Below the pieces are notes generated by a model. The model worked only from the letters and a program-made list of their open reading frames with translations, searched no databases and was not told the DNA's origin. A program made the translations under genes and the position numbers. Source: Hydrogenophaga crocea (GTDB lineage Bacteria > Pseudomonadota > Gammaproteobacteria > Burkholderiales > Burkholderiaceae_C). From it: a stretch of 64,000 nt of DNA. Positions 60,481 to 64,000 of this stretch are shown here, in pieces (the stretch's first letter is position 1; the number at the start of each line of letters is the position of its first letter). The stretch is from NCBI RefSeq assembly GCF_011388215.1, contig NZ_CP049989.1:1054001-1118000 (forward strand), written 5' to 3'.

Positions 60481-61287
60481 ATGCCTGACGAACTGTTGGC
60501 AGGGCAAGACACGCCCGCGAGTAGCGAAGCTCAAACCCCTGCGCCTGCCCAGCCAATGGCAGGAGCCGAGAACACGGGCGCGGAGACCGTGGAATCTCAG
60601 GAAAACCAGACTCCGAACGAGCCGAAGAAGGTAACTCTCACCGAAGAAGAGTTGGCCGACCGGATCGAACGCGCAACAGCCAAGGCAGCCGCCAAGGCCG
60701 AGCGCAGGGCACTACGTGAAGCAACGGAGCGACTCAACCGTGCCGCAATGCAACAAGCCCAGCCTGCGCAGCCTCAGAACGATGGAAAGCCTCAACGCGG
60801 TCAATACGCGGACGAGGAATCCTACTTTGATGCGCTGACGGATTGGAAGCTGGAGCAACGCGACCGCACCGAGAAGCAAGCGAAGCAGCAAGAGCAGATT
60901 CAGCAAGTGGCGCAGAAGACCGAGCGTCTCTATGCCGAGGCCGAAAAGATTCCCGGCTTTGACAGAGACGATTTTGATTCTCTGCCGCTCACGCCTGTCA
61001 TTGCTCAAGCAATCAACGATTCGGATGTTGCGCCAAAGCTCATGGCTTACATGGCGCAGCACCCGGAAGACGTTGCACGAATCGGAGCCCTGCCACCGGC
61101 CCGACAGGCTGTCGAGATTGGCAAGTTGGAAGTAAAGCTTTCAACGACTGCCAAACCCCCCAAGAGCCCCGCACCGATTGACCCAATCGGCGGTGGCTCG
61201 TCGCCCGTGAAGTCGCTGACGAACATGAGTGCCGAGGACTACTACCAAGCACGCATGAAGCAGCGGCCCGTTTGGGCGCGTCGGTAA
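60481..61287 (+). CDS. scaffold protein, P22-like
   Basis: 268 residues, highly charged and helical. Pro/Gln-rich disordered N-terminus, then TLTEEELADRIERATAKAAAKAERRALREATERLNRAA, a coiled region (KQAKQQEQIQQVAQKTERLYAEAEK), and a basic C-terminus (YYQARMKQRPVWARR), which in P22 binds the coat. It directs coat assembly and is released before maturation. Directly upstream of coat, the usual order. Confidence 0.85.
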   Translation: MPDELLAGQDTPASSEAQTPAPAQPMAGAENTGAETVESQENQTPNEPKKVTLTEEELADRIERATAKAAAKAERRALREATERLNRAAMQQAQPAQPQNDGKPQRGQYADEESYFDALTDWKLEQRDRTEKQAKQQEQIQQVAQKTERLYAEAEKIPGFDRDDFDSLPLTPVIAQAINDSDVAPKLMAYMAQHPEDVARIGALPPARQAVEIGKLEVKLSTTAKPPKSPAPIDPIGGGSSPVKSLTNMSAEDYYQARMKQRPVWARR

Positions 61288-61364
61288 ACCAATAGCGGCC
61301 TCACCGTCGAGAGACGTCGGGCCACCCCTCCATTTCTAACGCCGAGAGGCGCTGAAAGATTGCA

Positions 61365-62576
61365 ATGACCAACACGCTCGTCACTTGCAGCATCGTTGCC
61401 AAAGAATCGCTTGCGATTCTGAAAAACATGCTGTCGTTCTCCGCCAACGTCAACCGTGACTTTGAGTCGGAATTCACCTCCAACATGTCCCGTGGCTACG
61501 CTCCGGGTCAGACCATCAACATCAAGCGCCCGCCGCGCTACACCTACCGTTCTGGCCGGGTGGCAGTGCCTCAAGCGACCGTAGAAACGACTGTTCCCCT
61601 GACCCTGAACCAAGGCGGCTGCGACATCAACTTCACCAGCATCGAGCGCACCCTGTCGATCACCAAGCTGGAAGACAAGCTGATGGCAGCGATGGCCCCG
61701 GTTGCCAACGAAATCGACCGTCAGGGTCTGGAGCTGGCCCGATACAACGTGTACAACGCGCTGAACCCGACCGGTGCCCTGCCTTCGTCGGCCGCAAACG
61801 CGATTGCCGCGATGACTTCGCTGGGCCAGCGTCTGGACGAGATGGCCGCTCCGCGTGACCGTCGCCGCGCCCTGATCTCTAACCCCGCTCTGAACGCTGC
61901 TCTCGTGCAGGGTTTTGGCGGCTACTTCAACAACCCGTCGAAGATCAGCGATCAGTACAACACCGGCATGCTGTCGGACTCGTTCGGCTTCGTGACCGGC
62001 ATGGACCAGAACGTGGCCGTTCACACCAACGGCGCGGCGACTGCCACCAACATCAACGGCGCTGGTCAAACCGGCTCTACGGTGACGGTGGTGGCGACCA
62101 CTGGCGGCACGCTGACCCGTGGCACTGTGATCACTCTGCCCGGTGTGTTTGCGGTCAACCCGCAATCGCGCCAATCGACTGGCCAACTGGCTCAGTTTGT
62201 GGTGACCGCTGACGTTACTGTGGGCTCAACCTCGATCCCCATCAGCCCCGCCATCGTGACCTCGGGCGCGTTCCAGAACGTGACGGCCTCGCCGACCACC
62301 GGCCAGCCTTATGTCATCGTTGGCGCGGCCAGCACCAACTACGGCTGCAACGTGGCGTATCACAAGGATGCGTTCACGCTCGCCATGGTGCCGATGTGGG
62401 CACCCCCGGGCGGCAAGGGTGTGATCGACGTGGCTCAAGAGACCATGGACGGTTTCACTCTCAAGGTCACCGAGTTCTACGACGGTGTGAACGACAACTC
62501 GATCATGCGTATTGACGTGCTGTTCGGCTGGGCTGCGACCTACCCCGAACTGGCGTGCAAGTACTACACGGTCTGA
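61365..62576 (+). CDS. P22-like major coat protein
   Basis: 403 residues. Starts NTLVTCSIVAKESLAILKNMLSFSANVNRDFESEF, and the P22 gp5 pattern continues (GQTINIKRPPRYTYRSGRVAVPQATVETTVPLTLNQ). A beta-rich insertion (about residues 220-310) corresponds to the P22 I-domain. HK97-fold; it forms the capsid. A terminator follows, which would lower the downstream head-completion genes. Confidence 0.93.
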   Translation: MTNTLVTCSIVAKESLAILKNMLSFSANVNRDFESEFTSNMSRGYAPGQTINIKRPPRYTYRSGRVAVPQATVETTVPLTLNQGGCDINFTSIERTLSITKLEDKLMAAMAPVANEIDRQGLELARYNVYNALNPTGALPSSAANAIAAMTSLGQRLDEMAAPRDRRRALISNPALNAALVQGFGGYFNNPSKISDQYNTGMLSDSFGFVTGMDQNVAVHTNGAATATNINGAGQTGSTVTVVATTGGTLTRGTVITLPGVFAVNPQSRQSTGQLAQFVVTADVTVGSTSIPISPAIVTSGAFQNVTASPTTGQPYVIVGAASTNYGCNVAYHKDAFTLAMVPMWAPPGGKGVIDVAQETMDGFTLKVTEFYDGVNDNSIMRIDVLFGWAATYPELACKYYTV

Positions 62577-62594
62577 GTGATGTGAACAGAGAAG

Positions 62595-62616
62595 GCCCCT
62601 TCGGGGGCTTTCTCGT
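62595..62616 (+). terminator. hairpin after the coat gene
   Basis: GCCCC (62595-62599), TTCG-type loop, GGGGC (62604-62608), then TTTCTCGTTT. The T run is broken, so it is probably a partial terminator or an mRNA-stabilising stem behind the most abundant late transcript. Confidence 0.65.
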
Positions 62617-62631
62617 TTCAGGGGATGTGAT

Positions 62632-63330
62632 GTGACGACCGCTCTGGACATCATCAAGCGTGCGATGCGCCAGATTGGCGTGTTGTCCGAAGGCGAGACG
62701 CCTAGCGCCCAACAGGCAGCCGATGGCTTGTCTGTGCTGAATCAGCTTATGGCGTCGCTTGGGAATGCCTCTCAGATGATCTATGCGCCGTCGCTAGATC
62801 AGATCCCACTGACGACGAATCAGGCTTCTTACACCGTTGGACCGACTGGCGTCTTCGTCACCGACCGTCCGGTGGAGATTCTTGCGTCGTCGTTCCTGAC
62901 CTACCAAGGCGTTTCTTACCCCTTGGTTCCTTGGAACCTAGCCGATTACAACCAGATCACCGTTAAGACCATCGGCGGCATTCCAACGGGCTTCTATGCC
63001 CTCATGGAGTACCCCAACATCACCGTGACCTTCTGGCCGCTTCCGGCGCAGGGCCCGATGGTCTTCAACATGTGGTCGCTCAAGCAGATCACAGAGTTTG
63101 CAAGCCTCACCCAGCAGGTGGACATGCCACCTGGCTACGACCGCACGCTGTCAATGCTGCTTGCGATTGACCTTGCGCCGGAGTACTTGGTTGAGCCCTC
63201 GGCCACCTTGGTCCGAAACACTACGCAAGCGCGAAAGATGCTCAAGCGCACGAATGCGCAGATTCCTCGTTTGGTGATGCCCTACGGCATTCCGGACAAC
63301 AACACGTATCTTGACTGGCGGTCGCTGTAA
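62632..63330 (+). CDS. head-completion/adaptor protein, P22 gp4-like
   Basis: 232 residues from GTG 62632 (AGGGGAT upstream). TALDIIKRAMRQIGVLSEGETPSAQQAADGLSVLNQLMASLGN is the typical start of P22 gp4-type tail accessory proteins that add to the portal after packaging. The C-terminus (VEPSATLVRNTTQARKMLKRTNAQIP) also fits. The stop overlaps the next start (TAATG). Confidence 0.82.
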   Translation: MTTALDIIKRAMRQIGVLSEGETPSAQQAADGLSVLNQLMASLGNASQMIYAPSLDQIPLTTNQASYTVGPTGVFVTDRPVEILASSFLTYQGVSYPLVPWNLADYNQITVKTIGGIPTGFYALMEYPNITVTFWPLPAQGPMVFNMWSLKQITEFASLTQQVDMPPGYDRTLSMLLAIDLAPEYLVEPSATLVRNTTQARKMLKRTNAQIPRLVMPYGIPDNNTYLDWRSL

Positions 63331-64000
63331 TGCTGAACCCGGTCCCTCTTTTTGGCATTGGAAACAAGGCCAAGTCGGTTGTTGTCTCGGCTCAGGAGCG
63401 GCTGAACGTCTACGTTGAACTGAACGACGACCCCGAGAAACAGGTGATCACCATGTACCCGCGCCCGGGTCTGGTGTCTGCGGTGGACTTCGGTGCATTC
63501 CCGATTCGCGGGATGTGGCAGAAGGGCGATTTCCTCTACGTTGTTCAACGTGACTCGCTGTACCGAGTGGCGAACGACGGATCAACCCTGCTTCTTGGGA
63601 CGCTGCTCACCAACTCGGGGCGGGTGGACATCTCTGACAACGGGGTGCAGTTGATCGTGGTCGATGGGCCTTATGGCTACATCTACCTGTTTTCCCCCAC
63701 TGCGCGGACGATTTCCAGCATCACGCGGGTGACGACAACCGCGACCCTCACCACTGCTCAGGCCCATGGGTTGATGACAGGCATGCAGGTGACGGTCTCA
63801 GGTGCCACTCCCTCTCAGTACAACGGCACGTTCACGATCACCGTTACGGGGGCCAACACCTTCACCTACGTGATGGGCTCGGACCCGGGTGCCTCGGCCT
63901 CTCCAGTTGGTTCCTACACCGTTTCATCGGGGTTTGCTCGGATCACCGATCCCGACTTTCCCGGGGCGTCTACTGTCACGTTCCTGAATCAGCGATTCAT
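63330..64000 (+). CDS. packaged-DNA stabilization protein, P22 gp10-like, 3' partial
   Basis: The frame opens at ATG 63330 and runs off the right edge (223 codons seen). LNPVPLFGIGNKAKSVVVSAQERLNVYVELNDDPEKQVITMYPRPGL is the usual start of P22 gp10-like proteins, which plug the portal with gp4. Around residues 130-175 an FCCH-like insertion is visible (TATLTTAQAHGLMTGMQVTVSGATPSQYNGTFTITVTGANTFTYVM), a small beta domain that phages reuse in several virion proteins. Confidence 0.82.
   Translation, partial: MLNPVPLFGIGNKAKSVVVSAQERLNVYVELNDDPEKQVITMYPRPGLVSAVDFGAFPIRGMWQKGDFLYVVQRDSLYRVANDGSTLLLGTLLTNSGRVDISDNGVQLIVVDGPYGYIYLFSPTARTISSITRVTTTATLTTAQAHGLMTGMQVTVSGATPSQYNGTFTITVTGANTFTYVMGSDPGASASPVGSYTVSSGFARITDPDFPGASTVTFLNQRF

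Larger units (their letters stand above)
36140..64000. mobile_element. P22-like (podovirus-type) prophage, left part
   Basis: From tRNA-Leu(UAA) to the window end every gene is phage-type: integrase, a leftward early operon with recombination genes, a CI/Cro switch, CII-like regulator, replication, NinB/NinG, late regulator, terminase, portal, scaffold, coat and head-completion genes. Base composition is clearly less GC-rich than the host part. Coat, scaffold and portal are of P22 type, which predicts a short-tailed virion. The structural genes seen look intact. Tail, lysis and right attachment site are outside the window. Confidence 0.93.

Overview
The window is about 70% GC over most of its length. 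Its gene content suggests a betaproteobacterium of the Burkholderiales, most likely Comamonadaceae. The main reasons are the tig-clpP-clpX-lon block with flanking tRNAs, a TAXI-type TRAP transporter locus, and tandem RND pumps. The taxonomic call is inference; there is no rRNA in the window. The window divides into a host chromosome part (1-36,139) and the left ~28 kb of a prophage that runs off the right edge (36,140-64,000).

Host part. 1-9,922 is a mixed accessory stretch: the end of a YdeI-like gene; a less GC-rich two-gene unit (four-segment membrane protein plus a ComEC-like metallo-beta-lactamase-fold protein); two broken genes, including an NYN-type gene interrupted by one amber codon; a hydrolase; a Bcr/CflA drug exporter; an SRAP (YedK) gene; pirin; an NmrA-like oxidoreductase; and an HpnC-like squalene/phytoene synthase. 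9,904-20,135 is an efflux locus in the order adaptor 1, RND pump 1, outer-membrane channel, adaptor 2, RND pump 2, so two inner-membrane pumps appear to share one channel. A TetR-type palindrome lies at its head. 20,053-29,460 holds an unrecognised protein and an amino-acid locus: LysR regulator, DadA-like dehydrogenase, class III aminotransferase, TAXI-TRAP binding protein, fused TRAP permease and Asp/Glu racemase-family protein. 29,596-36,139 is the conserved protein-quality-control block: tRNA-Leu(UAG), trigger factor, clpP, clpX, lon, then tRNA-Gly, tRNA-Cys and tRNA-Leu(UAA).

Prophage. A tyrosine integrase sits directly after tRNA-Leu(UAA), which is the probable attachment site. A leftward early operon (44,861 to 37,239) carries more than 20 small genes, nearly all joined by ATGA/GTGA/TGATG overlaps. 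They include a Sak3-like (DUF1071) annealing protein, an ASCH-like protein and several tiny membrane proteins. The immunity region (45,042-46,343) has a short CI-like repressor cotranscribed with a lipoprotein gene and a Rap1a/Tai-like gene, facing a Cro-like gene. The leftward and rightward promoters both carry GTTTA-N8-TAAAC at the same place relative to the -10 box, and the cro start codon lies at the predicted transcription start. The rightward operon has a CII-like regulator, replication genes, NinB, NinG, an HNH-like protein and a zinc-motif protein proposed to be a Q-type antiterminator. That gene is followed by a promoter and an early terminator arranged like lambda pR'-tR'. From 52,654 on are P22-like head genes (terS, terL, portal, scaffold, coat, head-completion proteins), with a GNAT protein, an SGNH-hydrolase protein and a ten-repeat protein interspersed. 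Lysis and tail genes are not in the window.

The observations I rate highest are the phage immunity circuit (shared operator geometry, apparently leaderless cro, terminator over the cro stop), the accessory genes behind cI, the proposed pR'-tR' late switch with its long structured leader, the membrane/MBL pair at 778-2303, and the insert between portal and scaffold.
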